Shown here piece after piece: positions 20,855 through 30,603 of a stretch of DNA of 64,000 nt. Under the pieces are notes generated by a model. That model did not search any database. It was not told the origin of the DNA and saw only the letters and a program-made list of their open reading frames with translations. Within the stretch, counting starts at the first letter, position 1. Each line of letters opens with the position of its first letter. The DNA comes from Octadecabacter arcticus 238 (GTDB taxonomy: Bacteria; Pseudomonadota; Alphaproteobacteria; Rhodobacterales; Rhodobacteraceae): positions 124,001 through 188,000 of the forward strand of contig NC_020908.1 of the NCBI RefSeq assembly GCF_000155735.2. The letters run 5' to 3'. The position numbers and the translations under genes are program-made.

Positions 20855-21673
20855 ATGCACGTTTTGGATACATCAAAAGCACGGCTGACGAGGGATGGCA
20901 TTCGTCTGTATGAGGTCAGCGAATTTGGCGGTATGCGCACAGCGGGCCGTTTGGCGGCCGAGATTTTGGATCGCATCGCCGAACATGTGACTGTTGGTCA
21001 GACCACGGCTGAGCTTGATCGTTTGATCACGCAGTGGGTCGACGAGGCGGGCGTGGTGTCAGCCACGATTGGCTACAAAGGCTACCAGCACGCCAGTTGC
21101 ATCAGCGTGAACCATGTGGTTTGCCACGGTATCCCAAGCGAAAAGGCACTGAAATCTGGCGATATCATCAACATCGATGTGACCGTGATTGTTGAGGGCT
21201 GGTTCGGTGATACCAGCCGCATGTACGTCGCAGGTGGTGAGCCGAGCCGCAAAGCCGAGCGTCTGATCCAAGTGACCCACGATGCGCTGATGCGGTCTAT
21301 AGACGTTGCAAAACCGGGAAATACGTTTGGCGACATCGGCCACGCAATCCAGAGTTTTGTCGAGGCTGAGCGCATGTCAGTCGTGCGTGATTTCTGTGGT
21401 CACGGGCTTGGATTGGTGTTTCATGCACCACCCAATGTGTTGCATTACGGGCGCGCTGGCACGGGGCCGGTGCTTGAAGAAGGTATGATCTTTACGATTG
21501 AACCGATGGTGAATTTGGGTCGCCCTGAAACCAAGATCCTAAAGGATGACTGGACAGCGGTGACACGCGACAAGTCCCTGTCGGCGCAGTTCGAACATTC
21601 CATCGGCATTACTGCGGACGGGGCCGAGATTTTCACGCAATCACCCGCAGGAAAATTCCATCCCACTTACTAG
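20855..21673 (+). CDS. map: type I methionine aminopeptidase
   Basis: The 272-residue product holds the type I MetAP metal ligands in order: NIDVTVIVEGWFGDTSR (two Asp), CGHGLG (His), FTIEPMV (Glu) and FEHSIGI (Glu). It removes the initiator Met from new proteins. Start choice is open: the ATG at 20855 sits directly behind AAGAAGG with no spacing, whereas an in-frame TTG at 20864 would have this box nine bases upstream and may be the real start. Confidence 0.95.
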   Translation: MHVLDTSKARLTRDGIRLYEVSEFGGMRTAGRLAAEILDRIAEHVTVGQTTAELDRLITQWVDEAGVVSATIGYKGYQHASCISVNHVVCHGIPSEKALKSGDIINIDVTVIVEGWFGDTSRMYVAGGEPSRKAERLIQVTHDALMRSIDVAKPGNTFGDIGHAIQSFVEAERMSVVRDFCGHGLGLVFHAPPNVLHYGRAGTGPVLEEGMIFTIEPMVNLGRPETKILKDDWTAVTRDKSLSAQFEHSIGITADGAEIFTQSPAGKFHPTY

Positions 21674-22311
21674 CCCAAGATCAGGCGGCGCACCTCTGCC
21701 ATGGAATTGGTCACCGTTGCGCCAAGGGCGGCAAGTTGCGCGTCTTGGCCTTCGGTTGCAAAGCCGATGGTGTGAACACCCGCATTGATCCCCGCTTGGC
21801 AACCCGGCGCGCTGTCGTCGATCATGAAGCTGTGGCTTGCCCGTGCGCCCGTCTGGCCCATGGCATGCTGGATCATCGCGGGGTCTGGTTTGGCGGCAAA
21901 TGTCTCACGGCTCATGATTCGGCCTGACAGGCGATCCCACAGACCGGACGGTCCCAGCGACAGGCCCATACGTTTCATCGTGCCGTTGGACGCCACATAA
22001 ATCGGCACGCCCGCGTTCTCGAGCGCTGTGATCAGGTCGAGCACACCGTCAAATACATCAACACCTTGCGCGATGCGCGCGTGGATTTCCGTGTTCATCG
22101 TTTCGACCCAATCGGGCGGCAATGCGGCGCCTCTGCGGATCGCTTCGTCACGCATGATCGGGGTGGTGCCGCCGATGAATTCGGTGGACAATTCATGGGC
22201 GGTCACTGGCAGGCCGTGCGCCGTGATGCTGGCGGCGAAAATATCAAACATCGGGCCTTCGGTGGCAACCAAGACACCGTCGCAATCAAAGACAACCAGA
22301 TCGGGGGTCAT
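21670..22311 (-). CDS. HAD-family phosphatase (beta-phosphoglucomutase-like)
   Basis: The 213-residue protein has all HAD motifs: VFDCDGVLV near residue 8, YVASNGT, the Lys in AAKPDPAM, and MIDDSAPG. The helical cap between motifs I and II puts it with the phosphoglycolate phosphatase and beta-phosphoglucomutase group. The substrate is unknown. Its start overlaps the rsmD stop by four bases, and its end overlaps the end of the convergent map gene by four bases. Confidence 0.88.
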   Translation of the reverse strand: MTPDLVVFDCDGVLVATEGPMFDIFAASITAHGLPVTAHELSTEFIGGTTPIMRDEAIRRGAALPPDWVETMNTEIHARIAQGVDVFDGVLDLITALENAGVPIYVASNGTMKRMGLSLGPSGLWDRLSGRIMSRETFAAKPDPAMIQHAMGQTGARASHSFMIDDSAPGCQAGINAGVHTIGFATEGQDAQLAALGATVTNSMAEVRRLILG

Positions 22312-22853
22312 GGCGCGCGCAACAATGTGATGTGGGTGTCACCATAGCGCCGCAGGTCGACTTGGGCGAAGCCTGCAACAGGTTGCGGTGCGTTGTCTTC
22401 CATGACGATGAGCGCACCCGCCGCCAGCCAGCCGCGCGCCTGCGCTGCAAGAACAGCAGACCCGCCGAGGTGTTTGCCATAAGGCGGATCGAGGAAAACG
22501 AGCTGGCAGGGCGCAGAGGTCGTGGGCAATTTATCGGCCGCACAAGTCAGCACCGTCGCATCCTGCGTGCGCCGCGCCTTGGTCAGGTTTTCGCGGATCA
22601 GACCTTGGGCGATGCGGCCGTTATCAACAAATGTCGCGTGCAGCGCGCCGCGCGACAGGGCCTCAATCCCCAAAGCACCCGTTCCCGCGAACAGGTCCAA
22701 GACCCGCGCGCCGTGGGGCAGGCCATGGCCCATCAACACGTTAAACAGGCTTTCGCGCACACGGTCAGGGGTCGGGCGCAGATGTGCCGCGACATCCCCT
22801 GTGCCCACATCCGCAAGCATCAATCCGCGGTGCTGGCCACCAATAATTCTCAT
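22308..22853 (-). CDS. rsmD: 16S rRNA (guanine(966)-N(2))-methyltransferase
   Basis: The 181-residue protein starts MRIIGGQHRG, with LRPTPDRVRESLFN, the SAM loop LDLFAGTGALGIEAL and the amino-methyltransferase motif FLDPPYGK (N/D-PPY type). It modifies G966 of 16S rRNA in the small subunit. It overlaps its neighbours by four bases on both sides, in the operon ferredoxin reductase-rsmD-HAD. Confidence 0.95.
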   Translation of the reverse strand: MRIIGGQHRGLMLADVGTGDVAAHLRPTPDRVRESLFNVLMGHGLPHGARVLDLFAGTGALGIEALSRGALHATFVDNGRIAQGLIRENLTKARRTQDATVLTCAADKLPTTSAPCQLVFLDPPYGKHLGGSAVLAAQARGWLAAGALIVMEDNAPQPVAGFAQVDLRRYGDTHITLLRAP

Positions 22854-24058
22854 GATTTCAGCAACGCCTTCATGTCCGTTTTAGGGTCTGCAATCACACT
22901 TGGCGCGGGTGATTTTCCGGCCTCAATCAATCGCTTGCCGATCATGTAGCTGCGCGGATCATTCATCGCGTCCACCGCAATCAGCGTTTCGTCGCGAAAA
23001 TACCAATGCGACCGCGCATCACCGTTTTCACGCGTGACGATCTGGGTGTAGCCGATGTTCAGGCCCGCGATTTGCAGCTTGGTGTCAAACTGATCAGACC
23101 AGAACCATGGTTTGGGCACATAGACCTGATTTGCGCCGAGCATGTTGCGCGCAACAATTTCTGCCTGATCAATCGCGTTGCCCACACTTTCGAGGCGGAT
23201 TTGTTGCCCGTGCCAATCCAAGGTCGCGCAGTCGCCAGCAGCCCAGATGTGGGGATCGGACGTGCGGCCATAGGCATCGTTGACAATGCCGTTGTCACAG
23301 ACCACGCCCGCGCTTTCGGCCAACAGGGTTGCGGGGTAAATACCAACGCCGACAATGGCGAAATCCACATCGATCTTGCTGCCATCCGACAGAATGGCGC
23401 CCGTGACATGATCGTCCCCGACAAGACGGTCTAGCCCGACACCTTCGCGGATATCGACGTTGTGGCTGCCGTGCAGGGCGCGAAAATAATTCGACGTTTC
23501 GGGGGCGGCGACGCGCTGCAAAATACGATCCATCATTTCAACGAGAATGACATGCAGCCCCATCTTTGCGGCGACGGCAGCGGCCTCAAGTCCGATGTAG
23601 CCACCGCCGATCACCAACAGCTTGCGACCTGCAACAAATTCCGGCTTTAGCGCATCGGCATCTGCCAGATCGCGCACTGTAAACACGCCGTCCAATTCGC
23701 CGCCAATCGCAGCGGGCAGGGTGCGGGGATGTGATCCGGTGGTGAAGGCGAGGTGGTCATAGGTAAGCACCTCGTCCCCCTCAAGTGTGACCGTGCGCGC
23801 GTTCGCGTCGACGGACACCGCGCGGGTTCCGGTGCGCAGAGTTATATCATTGCCTTCATACCAATCTCGGGGCCGCAAAAACAGGCGCTCACGCTCCATC
23901 TCGCCGAGTAGATAGGCCTTGGACAACGCGGGCCTTTGGTAGGGTGGACCGTCTTCGGCACCCAGCAACGTGATGCTGCCCTCAAACCCCTCAGCACGCA
24001 GTTTTCCAACCAAAGACGCGCCTGCTTGGCCTGCGCCGATCACAACAATTTGGCTCAT
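22850..24058 (-). CDS. FAD-dependent ferredoxin reductase-like oxidoreductase
   Basis: The 402-residue protein has an N-terminal FAD motif (VVIGAGQAGASLVGKLR), an NAD(P) motif (VIGGGYIGLEAAAVAAKMG near 150) and the second FAD motif (WAAGDCAT). It resembles rhodocoxin and putidaredoxin reductases, which pass electrons from NADH to a 2Fe-2S ferredoxin for a monooxygenase. No ferredoxin or P450 gene is adjacent, so the partner is unknown. It is divergent from the peroxiredoxin gene with 83 bases between. Confidence 0.88.
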   Translation of the reverse strand: MSQIVVIGAGQAGASLVGKLRAEGFEGSITLLGAEDGPPYQRPALSKAYLLGEMERERLFLRPRDWYEGNDITLRTGTRAVSVDANARTVTLEGDEVLTYDHLAFTTGSHPRTLPAAIGGELDGVFTVRDLADADALKPEFVAGRKLLVIGGGYIGLEAAAVAAKMGLHVILVEMMDRILQRVAAPETSNYFRALHGSHNVDIREGVGLDRLVGDDHVTGAILSDGSKIDVDFAIVGVGIYPATLLAESAGVVCDNGIVNDAYGRTSDPHIWAAGDCATLDWHGQQIRLESVGNAIDQAEIVARNMLGANQVYVPKPWFWSDQFDTKLQIAGLNIGYTQIVTRENGDARSHWYFRDETLIAVDAMNDPRSYMIGKRLIEAGKSPAPSVIADPKTDMKALLKS

Positions 24059-24141
24059 TTGGCTGTTCCCGTCTGGTTGCTGACAAAATGGACCCTATAT
24101 GGGGGGCAACGACTAACGCAATTACCAAACAAGGATGTAAT

Positions 24142-24630
24142 ATGACAATTTCAGTGGGCGATAAACTTCCGGATGCAATGCTGGTCAGACTTGGCGCGGA
24201 CGGACCAGAAGGCGTTTCCGTGTCCACATTGACCGAAGGCCGTACAATGGTGATTTTCGCCGTGACCGGAGCCTATACCGGCACATGCACGACAGCGCAC
24301 GTTCCAAGCTTTATCCGCACCAAGGACACGTTCAAGGAACGCGGCGTAGAAGAAATTATCTGTGTGTCGGTCAACGATCCGTTCGTGATGGGCGCGTGGG
24401 GCGAAATGACCGGCGCGACCGAAGCTGGCATCACCATGGTGGGCGATCCTGAATCGGCGTTCACCAAAGCAATGGGCATGGAATTTTCCGCGCCACCGGC
24501 GGGCTTGATTGATCGGTCCAAACGCTACGCGATGTTGGTGATCGACGGTGAAGTAAAAGTGTTGAACGAAGAAGAAAACCCCGGCTTATGCGAAGTGTCT
24601 GCCGGTGAAGGTTTGCTAGAAGACATGTAA
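24142..24630 (+). CDS. peroxiredoxin (Prx5-type)
   Basis: The 162-residue product starts MTISVGDKLPDA and has the peroxidatic Cys49 in GAYTGTCTTAHVPSF. Many Prx5 proteins have Pro before Thr-Cys; here it is Gly, which I believe is common in this bacterial order. It reduces hydrogen peroxide or alkyl hydroperoxides with glutathione or thioredoxin. The ATG at 24142 is supported by AAGGATG upstream; an earlier in-frame ATG gives a non-family extension. Confidence 0.92.
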   Translation: MTISVGDKLPDAMLVRLGADGPEGVSVSTLTEGRTMVIFAVTGAYTGTCTTAHVPSFIRTKDTFKERGVEEIICVSVNDPFVMGAWGEMTGATEAGITMVGDPESAFTKAMGMEFSAPPAGLIDRSKRYAMLVIDGEVKVLNEEENPGLCEVSAGEGLLEDM

Positions 24631-24647
24631 GAACGGGCGCTGGCGGT

Positions 24648-24926
24648 TTACCCTGCCAGCGCATCCATTCTTTTGGCGAGTTTCAAGTCCAGATCAGACA
24701 GCCCACCAGTGTCGTGGGTCGTCAATGTGACGTTTACCGTTTTGTAAACGTTTGACCATTCCGGATGGTGGTTCAGCTTTTCGGCGACGATGGCGGCGGA
24801 TGTCATCCAGCCGAACGCCTCAACGAAATTCTTGAACGTAAATGTTTTTTGCGCGCTTGTGTCGCTGACGTTCCAACCCGCAGCGGTCATTGCGTCGCGG
24901 CCAGCTTGATCCAGTTCAATGCTCAT
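24648..24926 (-). CDS. phhB: 4a-hydroxytetrahydrobiopterin dehydratase (pterin-4a-carbinolamine dehydratase)
   Basis: The 92-residue protein matches the family length and motifs: [37 protein letters not shown] with the HHPE active-site His pair, and DLKLAKRMD. It dehydrates the pterin carbinolamine formed by aromatic amino acid hydroxylases. No phenylalanine hydroxylase gene is in the window. It overlaps the preceding GNAT-fold gene by four bases. A G/C hairpin spanning its last codons (24637-24662) lies between it and the convergent peroxiredoxin gene but has no T-run. Confidence 0.93.
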   Translation of the reverse strand: MSIELDQAGRDAMTAAGWNVSDTSAQKTFTFKNFVEAFGWMTSAAIVAEKLNHHPEWSNVYKTVNVTLTTHDTGGLSDLDLKLAKRMDALAG

Positions 24927-26110
24927 TCTTGTTCCTCTACTTTGACTTTTTTGAACGGCCCGTAGGACGTCAGTATTTCGATTTCATCATCAACGGCCAC
25001 GCGTTCGGCGTCCAGATAACGAGCGACAGCATTGCGAAAGCCGGCATCGCCGAACCAGTGCAGCGAATGGGTGGTGGCGGGCAAATAGCCACGGGCGAGT
25101 TTGTGTTCCCCCTGCGCGCCCGCTTCGACCCGTTTCATACCATGGGCAATCGCGTAGTCGATGGCCTGATAGTAACAGATTTCAAAATGCAGGCAGGGGT
25201 GATTTTCGGCGCAGCCCCAGTAGCGGCCATAAAGCGTGTCGCGCCCGATGATATTCAGCGCGCCCGCGACAGGGACACCGTCCCGCATGGCAAAGACCAG
25301 CAGGATGTCATCGCGCAGGCGGTCTTGGGCAATATCAAAGAATTTGCGCGTCAGGTAAGGTTGCCCCCATTTGCGCGCGCCAGTGTCTTGGTAAAAGTCC
25401 CAGAATGCGTCCCAGTGCTGCGGTTCGATCTGATCGCCCGTTAGCTGGATAATCTCACCGCCGAACGCTTGCGCCGTCAGGCGTTCCTTGCGCAGTGTTT
25501 TGCGTTTGCGGCTTGATAGCGCTGCGAGAAAACCGTCCCAATCAGCGTAGCCGTCATTGTACCAATGATATTGCTGCGACGTGCGGTGTAGCAGGCCCAT
25601 TTCCGCGCCTGCCAGCGCTTCGGCTTCGGAGCAGAATGTCGCGTGAATGGACGACAAGTCATTGTCGGACGCGATTTGAACTGCGCCTTGAACCAATGCC
25701 GACATGCCCTGAACTTCAAACCCCGTACGGGTCAAAAACCGCCGTCCTGTGGCTGGTGTGAACGGCACCGCGATCTGCAGTTTCGGGTAATATCGCCCGC
25801 CTGATCGCTCAAACGCGTGGGCAAAATTATGGTCGAACATGTATTCGCCTTGCGAATGGTTTTTCCCATAAAGTGGTGCGCAGGCGATCATCTGGCCGCC
25901 CTGATGTGCGGTCAGATAGTGCGGGTTCCAGCCGCTGCCCGTACCAACGCTGCCGCTGTCCTCAAGCGCCTTCAAAAAGCGGTAAGTCGTGAACGGGTCA
26001 ATGGCGCGACCGGAACTCGCCTCGGGGCAGGCGCATGCGTTCCAGTCCGCAGGATCAATCCCGCGAAGCGTATTGTGGGTGGTGATTTCGATTGTGCTGC
26101 CGTCCATCAT
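24923..26110 (-). CDS. FemAB/GNAT-like protein (COG3146 type)
   Basis: The 395-residue protein matches the conserved family sometimes called peptidogalycan biosynthesis protein or DUF482. Landmarks are [39 protein letters not shown], and [27 protein letters not shown], the last being an acyl-CoA-binding-like GNAT segment. No signal peptide is present. It probably transfers an acyl or aminoacyl group; the substrate is unknown. It is translationally coupled to phhB. Confidence 0.8.
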   Translation of the reverse strand: MMDGSTIEITTHNTLRGIDPADWNACACPEASSGRAIDPFTTYRFLKALEDSGSVGTGSGWNPHYLTAHQGGQMIACAPLYGKNHSQGEYMFDHNFAHAFERSGGRYYPKLQIAVPFTPATGRRFLTRTGFEVQGMSALVQGAVQIASDNDLSSIHATFCSEAEALAGAEMGLLHRTSQQYHWYNDGYADWDGFLAALSSRKRKTLRKERLTAQAFGGEIIQLTGDQIEPQHWDAFWDFYQDTGARKWGQPYLTRKFFDIAQDRLRDDILLVFAMRDGVPVAGALNIIGRDTLYGRYWGCAENHPCLHFEICYYQAIDYAIAHGMKRVEAGAQGEHKLARGYLPATTHSLHWFGDAGFRNAVARYLDAERVAVDDEIEILTSYGPFKKVKVEEQE

Positions 26111-26137
26111 CTACAAGTGGCGTCTAAGCACGCAGGG

Positions 26138-26884
26138 TCAAGCGCGGTAGCCTTCAAATGTGATGTTATCGGCAATCTTTCGGGCCTGCGCTTCCATTGC
26201 GGTGCTGCGGATCGTCCAACAAAAGATTGGCACACCGCGCGATTTGAGGGCTGCAACGGCGCCCGAGTCTAGATCATCTTGTTGATGGCTGATGAAGCAG
26301 GCACCGACACGGTCAAAGTCGGGGATTGCGCGCTGTGCTTGGCGGACGGTTTCTGGGACGGTTGGCCAGTCTTCGGCGGGATAGGGGCAGGTTGTGATGC
26401 CGCGCGGAGTATTCGGCGCATAGGTCTGACAGGCGGCGACGGAATTGGGGTTGAACGACATCAACGCGACGTCGCCGTCGTAGTCGGCCAACAAATTACA
26501 GACGGCCATTTCAAGCGGCCCGACGTTGGTGCCAAGTGCGCCGTCTTGGTCTTTAATTTCAACTAATATGGGCGTGCGGCCCGCCACCAATTCCAGAACG
26601 GCGGCGAGCGTTGGAATCGTACCGCCACCACCGGACAGTTCAATGTCACCCAAGTCTGCCGCTGATCTCTGGGCGATGGGGCCTGAAAGTCCGGTCAGCC
26701 GCCCAAGGTCGTAGTCGTGAAACACCATCGGGACGCTGTCGCGCGATGGCTGAATGTCCATCTCGATGCCGTAGCCAGCATCAATGGCGGCGCGAAACGC
26801 CGCCATTGAATTTTCGGCCACTGATGCGTCGTGCAAACCACGATGAGCAAAGGCCCGTGCAAGGAAGCTTACAGGCAGGGTCAT
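26138..26884 (-). CDS. glycerophosphodiester phosphodiesterase
   Basis: The 248-residue protein has the GDPD signature: AHRGLHDASVAENSMAAF with the catalytic His-Arg, GIEMDIQPSRD with metal-binding Glu and Asp, VFHDYDLGRLTG with the second His, and VEIKDQ. It hydrolyses glycerophosphodiesters to glycerol-3-phosphate and an alcohol. No signal peptide is visible, so it is likely cytoplasmic (UgpQ-like). It overlaps the RidA gene by four bases. Confidence 0.9.
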   Translation of the reverse strand: MTLPVSFLARAFAHRGLHDASVAENSMAAFRAAIDAGYGIEMDIQPSRDSVPMVFHDYDLGRLTGLSGPIAQRSAADLGDIELSGGGGTIPTLAAVLELVAGRTPILVEIKDQDGALGTNVGPLEMAVCNLLADYDGDVALMSFNPNSVAACQTYAPNTPRGITTCPYPAEDWPTVPETVRQAQRAIPDFDRVGACFISHQQDDLDSGAVAALKSRGVPIFCWTIRSTAMEAQARKIADNITFEGYRA

Positions 26885-27339
26885 GAGATTTCAAAAATGC
26901 CTTCGATTTCAACGGCCACACCAAACGGCAGGGACGCGGCGGACACGGCACTGCGGGAATGGCGACCCTTATTGCCAAGTGCCTCAACCATAAAATCAGA
27001 ACAGCCGTTGATGACTTTGGGCTGGTCGCCAAAATCAGGCGTGGAATTTACAAATCCGATCAGTTTTACGACCCGCACAAGACGTTCGATATCACCGTCG
27101 CAGCCGGCTTTTAATTGGGCGAGCAAGCTGATCGCGCAGGCTTTGGCAGCGATGGCGCCGTCTTCGGCAGTCATGTTTTCACCCAGCTTACCTGTGATGA
27201 ACCCATCCGCGTTGGCGGCAATCTGGCCCGACACGAACAGAAGATTGCCCGTCCTGACCCACGGCACGTAATTGGCGGCAGGGGCGGGGGCTTCGGGCAG
27301 TATGACGCCAAGTTCAGCAAGGCGGGCTTCGATAGACAT
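26881..27339 (-). CDS. RidA-family protein (YjgF/YER057c/UK114)
   Basis: The 152-residue protein is of the longer RidA subgroup, with GNLLFVSGQIAANADG, LAQLKAGCDGDIERLVRVVKLIGFVNSTPDF and GRHSRSAVSAASLPFGVAVEIEGIFEI. RidA enzymes hydrolyse reactive enamine and imine intermediates of PLP enzymes; the conserved Arg of the active site appears as SRSAV. It is co-translated with the GDPD gene. Confidence 0.9.
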   Translation of the reverse strand: MSIEARLAELGVILPEAPAPAANYVPWVRTGNLLFVSGQIAANADGFITGKLGENMTAEDGAIAAKACAISLLAQLKAGCDGDIERLVRVVKLIGFVNSTPDFGDQPKVINGCSDFMVEALGNKGRHSRSAVSAASLPFGVAVEIEGIFEIS

Positions 27340-27369
27340 GAGAGTTCCTTTCAGGGTGGTCGCGGAACC

Positions 27370-28662
27370 CTACCCGTCCCTAAACATGCGCGCAATGTAA
27401 CCTGACAACGGCTTCAACAGGTAGTTGAACGGCGTGCGGTTTGCTGTGCGAATAAACGCTTCGACCGGCATGCCGGGGATCAAGGTCGCGTTGCTTGGCA
27501 GCCGCGCAAGTTCGCCATCGTTGAGCGTAATTTCTGCGCGGTAATAGGAGGCACTGTTGGCATTGTCGGTGAAGGCATCGGCGGACACCAGCGCGACTTT
27601 GCCGTAAAGTTCCGGCGTTGTGCGCTGATCCAGAGCCGAGAACCGCACGGCGACCTCTTGCCCGATTGTCAGCACGTCGATGTCTGTCGGCGCGACCTGT
27701 GCAGCAATGACCAACGGGCGATCCTGTGGCACAATAAACAGCAGCGGATCAGCAGGCTGGATCACAACGCCAGACCCGAACACCTGTAGCCCGTAAACAA
27801 TCCCGCCCACAGGCGCACGGATTTCAAGGCGCGCAAGCTGACGCACCAATGTTGTGCGGTTTTCGCGCAGTTCCAACTCGTTGAACTGAAGGTCACGCAG
27901 ACGGGTGATAGCCTCTTCGCGACGCGCGGCTTCAAGACTAAGAAGTTCAATCTCCATCTCGGTAATGCGTTCCTCGGCACCACCCGCAGAGGCCGTAAGT
28001 TCGCCCGATTGACCCTGTAATCTCGCTGTTTCTCGTTGCAGGGTCAGAACGACAGACGCCTGCGCCAACCCGCGATCTAACAAGGCTTGCTGATTGGTCA
28101 ATTCTTCGTCGATCAGGCCAAGTTGGGTGCCAAGTGCGTTCTGCTGCGCAAGAATGCCCCTGATCTGTGACGCGATCTGATCTTTTCGGTTCGACAGGGC
28201 TTCCGTGCGACGCGCGATCGTATCAAGGCGAGCGTTAAAAAGGTTGGTTTGTCCGGCTTTCAGGCTCGCGACGGTCTCTGGATCGCCCTCATCGAGCAGG
28301 GGATCGAAGACCAGCCCAACTGTGCTGTCGCGCTCTGCCTCAAATCGTGCACGACGCGCGAGGGTTTCAAACAATTGTACTTCGACGACCGCAAGACTGG
28401 CCTGTAAATCTTGGGCATCCAGACGCAACAACAGGTCGTCTTTTTCAACAACATCGCCTTCGTCGACCAAGATATCCGTGACGGTACCGCCGTCCTGATG
28501 CTGGACAATTTGGCGGTTCTGATCGACCTCTATCAAACCACTGACAATAACCGCACCGGTGATTTGCGCCGTTCCGGCCCAGCCACCAAAACCGCCGACC
28601 AAAATCACAAGCGCAAGGATACCGAGTGTCATAGGGCGCCGCGAGGACCATTCTGTTTTCAT
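27370..28662 (-). CDS. HlyD-family type I secretion periplasmic adaptor
   Basis: The 430-residue protein has an N-terminal membrane anchor (LGILALVILVGGFGGWAG), a biotinyl-lipoyl-like hammerhead (IVQHQDGGTVTDILVDEGD), a long coiled-coil hairpin (about 95-270) and a beta-barrel end with PGMPVEAFIRTANRT. It would link the inner-membrane ABC protein encoded just upstream to an outer-membrane TolC channel. Neither a TolC homologue nor a recognisable RTX substrate gene is in the window. Confidence 0.92.
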   Translation of the reverse strand: MKTEWSSRRPMTLGILALVILVGGFGGWAGTAQITGAVIVSGLIEVDQNRQIVQHQDGGTVTDILVDEGDVVEKDDLLLRLDAQDLQASLAVVEVQLFETLARRARFEAERDSTVGLVFDPLLDEGDPETVASLKAGQTNLFNARLDTIARRTEALSNRKDQIASQIRGILAQQNALGTQLGLIDEELTNQQALLDRGLAQASVVLTLQRETARLQGQSGELTASAGGAEERITEMEIELLSLEAARREEAITRLRDLQFNELELRENRTTLVRQLARLEIRAPVGGIVYGLQVFGSGVVIQPADPLLFIVPQDRPLVIAAQVAPTDIDVLTIGQEVAVRFSALDQRTTPELYGKVALVSADAFTDNANSASYYRAEITLNDGELARLPSNATLIPGMPVEAFIRTANRTPFNYLLKPLSGYIARMFRDG

Positions 28663-28675
28663 GTTAGCAATCCGA

Positions 28676-30430
28676 TCATGTTACGCCGCCGCCCTTGCCT
28701 TTGCCCTGTTCAATTTGTGTCCGATTGGCAAGAATTTGCGCCTTGACCTCTTCGGTTGGGCCGAACGCCTTGAGAATGCCGCCGTCGATATACATCAACT
28801 TGTCGCACTGCTCGATTGCTGCAGGGCGGTGGGCCATAACGAACACGCAACGCCCTTCTTCCCGCATCAGGCGAATGGCGTTGTTTACGGCCAGCGACCC
28901 TTCGTTGTCGAGGTTTGAGTTCGGCTCATCCAGCACAAGATACACTGGATCACCGTACATTGCGCGCGCCAGGCCGACGCGCTGAACCTGCCCGCCCGAA
29001 AGACGCCCGCCTGCCGAATCAATGATGGTGTCGTAGCCTTCAGGGAGCTTCAGGATCATTTCGTGTGCGGCTGCGCGTTTGGCGGCTTTGATGACGGCCG
29101 CATCGTCGGGGTTCGACGACATGCGTGCGATATTGTCGCGAATCGATCCGTTCAACAGCTGGATCGTTTGCGGCAGGTAGCCGACATAGCTTCCCAAAAC
29201 GTCTGGATCATATTGATCCAACGCCGCCCCATCGAGCCGGATTGTTCCGCCCGCTGGTTGCCAAAGCCCCGCAAGCGCACGGGCGAGTGTGGTTTTGCCC
29301 GCACCGGACGGACCAATGACGCCCACGGCTTCGCCTGGGTTTACAGTAAATGAAATCATCCGCAGGCTGGCCTTGGTTTCACCCGGCGGCAGCACAGTCA
29401 CTTGATCGGCGACGATGCGTGCGGCTGGTCGTGGCAAATCAGTGCGCTTCCCTGGTTCGGGCACCGATCCAAGCAAACGGGTCAGGTTCACCCAACCAGA
29501 TTTTCCACGGTTCAGCACGGGCCACTGGCTGACCAACAGTTCAATCGGCGCCAGCGCGCGACCCAAAAGGATCGAGCCCGCAATCATCGCACCGGCTGTC
29601 AATTCGCCTTCCAGCACCAGATAGGCACCGACCCCGAGCATGGCTGACTGCAAAAACAGGCGGAACGACTTGGTAACGCTGCCAAACCCGCCGGCCAGAT
29701 CGCCCGCCCAAATCCCAGTGCGCAAGGACTTGTTGCGCAGTTCAATCCAGCGATCAAACGCGGATTTTCGCATTCCTAGGGCTTGGATCGTGTCTGCGCC
29801 ACTGCGCAGTTGTTCCCCCATTTTTTCAGCATGATAGGTGGCCTGATTGGCATCATTCAGCGGTCTCTTGCTGCTGATTTGGTTGATGATCGCGACCATG
29901 ACCAAAAGCGAACCACCGCCAATTGCGAGATAGCCAAGGTAGGGGTGAAAAATGAAAATACCCAACAAGAATATAACCGTCCAAGGCAGATCGAACGGGG
30001 CCATTGCAACGGGTGACGTGATCGCGCGTTGCACGGCTTGCAGATCGCTCTGGCCTGTTGCCGCCTCAGCGGGGGCGCGGCCGGATGCGCGCGAGCGCAT
30101 GGATGCATTGAACACACGTTCGTCCAGATCTGTTTGAAACTGCGCCCCGACACGTCCCATAATCCGGCCACGAGCATAATCCAGAATACCCATCATCAGA
30201 TACATGAACCCGACCAGAACCGACAGCGCCACTAAGGTTTCAAGCGACCGCGATCCAAGCACACGGTCATAGACGTTAAGCATATACAGCGGCCCCGTCA
30301 GCATTAGCGCGTTCACGAAACTGCTGAAAATAGCCACGAACCAATAGAGTGGTCGCGATTTTTTGCGGACAGCCACCAGCTCTGCTCTGCCAGCTTGAAT
30401 TTCAGCGCGGGTCGGCTCTTTTACATTCAT
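28676..30430 (-). CDS. type I secretion permease/ATPase (PrtD-like)
   Basis: The 584-residue protein fuses an ABC membrane domain (about 20-310, with GPLYMLNVYDRVLGSRSLETL typical of PrtD/HasD exporters) to an ATPase domain: Walker A GPSGAGKTT, signature LSGGQVQRVGLARA and Walker B YLVLDEPNSNLD. It lacks the N-terminal C39 peptidase domain. It starts 13 bases before the HlyD gene with the pair in one operon. The secreted protein is unknown; the gene diverges from mlaA. Confidence 0.92.
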   Translation of the reverse strand: MNVKEPTRAEIQAGRAELVAVRKKSRPLYWFVAIFSSFVNALMLTGPLYMLNVYDRVLGSRSLETLVALSVLVGFMYLMMGILDYARGRIMGRVGAQFQTDLDERVFNASMRSRASGRAPAEAATGQSDLQAVQRAITSPVAMAPFDLPWTVIFLLGIFIFHPYLGYLAIGGGSLLVMVAIINQISSKRPLNDANQATYHAEKMGEQLRSGADTIQALGMRKSAFDRWIELRNKSLRTGIWAGDLAGGFGSVTKSFRLFLQSAMLGVGAYLVLEGELTAGAMIAGSILLGRALAPIELLVSQWPVLNRGKSGWVNLTRLLGSVPEPGKRTDLPRPAARIVADQVTVLPPGETKASLRMISFTVNPGEAVGVIGPSGAGKTTLARALAGLWQPAGGTIRLDGAALDQYDPDVLGSYVGYLPQTIQLLNGSIRDNIARMSSNPDDAAVIKAAKRAAAHEMILKLPEGYDTIIDSAGGRLSGGQVQRVGLARAMYGDPVYLVLDEPNSNLDNEGSLAVNNAIRLMREEGRCVFVMAHRPAAIEQCDKLMYIDGGILKAFGPTEEVKAQILANRTQIEQGKGKGGGVT

Positions 30431-30603
30431 GGGCGTCTTTTCGCTTTTCGGTTTGGCTGGGAGCCAATGCTATGACACCTTTAACTTGATCTCTCGGTCG
30501 CATATGAATCGGTAAATTGTGCAGTAAAATTGCACGGGAATCGTTAATTTTGATCTAGGTCCTGATTTTCCCTAGGTTACCAACATCTGCTGCGGGTATA
30601 TCA
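30431..30603. promoter_or_regulatory. divergent promoter region between secretion genes and mlaA
   Basis: This 173-bp AT-richer stretch separates divergent operons, so it should contain promoters for both. A short inverted repeat, gtgca-N7-tgcac (30519-30535), and a cctagg site near 30570 are the only symmetric elements I see. No promoter boxes are convincing enough to place. Confidence 0.4.

Noticed and set aside
24637..24662. A terminator between peroxiredoxin and phhB
   Set aside because: The hairpin is good but overlaps phhB codons and lacks a T-run on either strand, so I did not list it as a feature.
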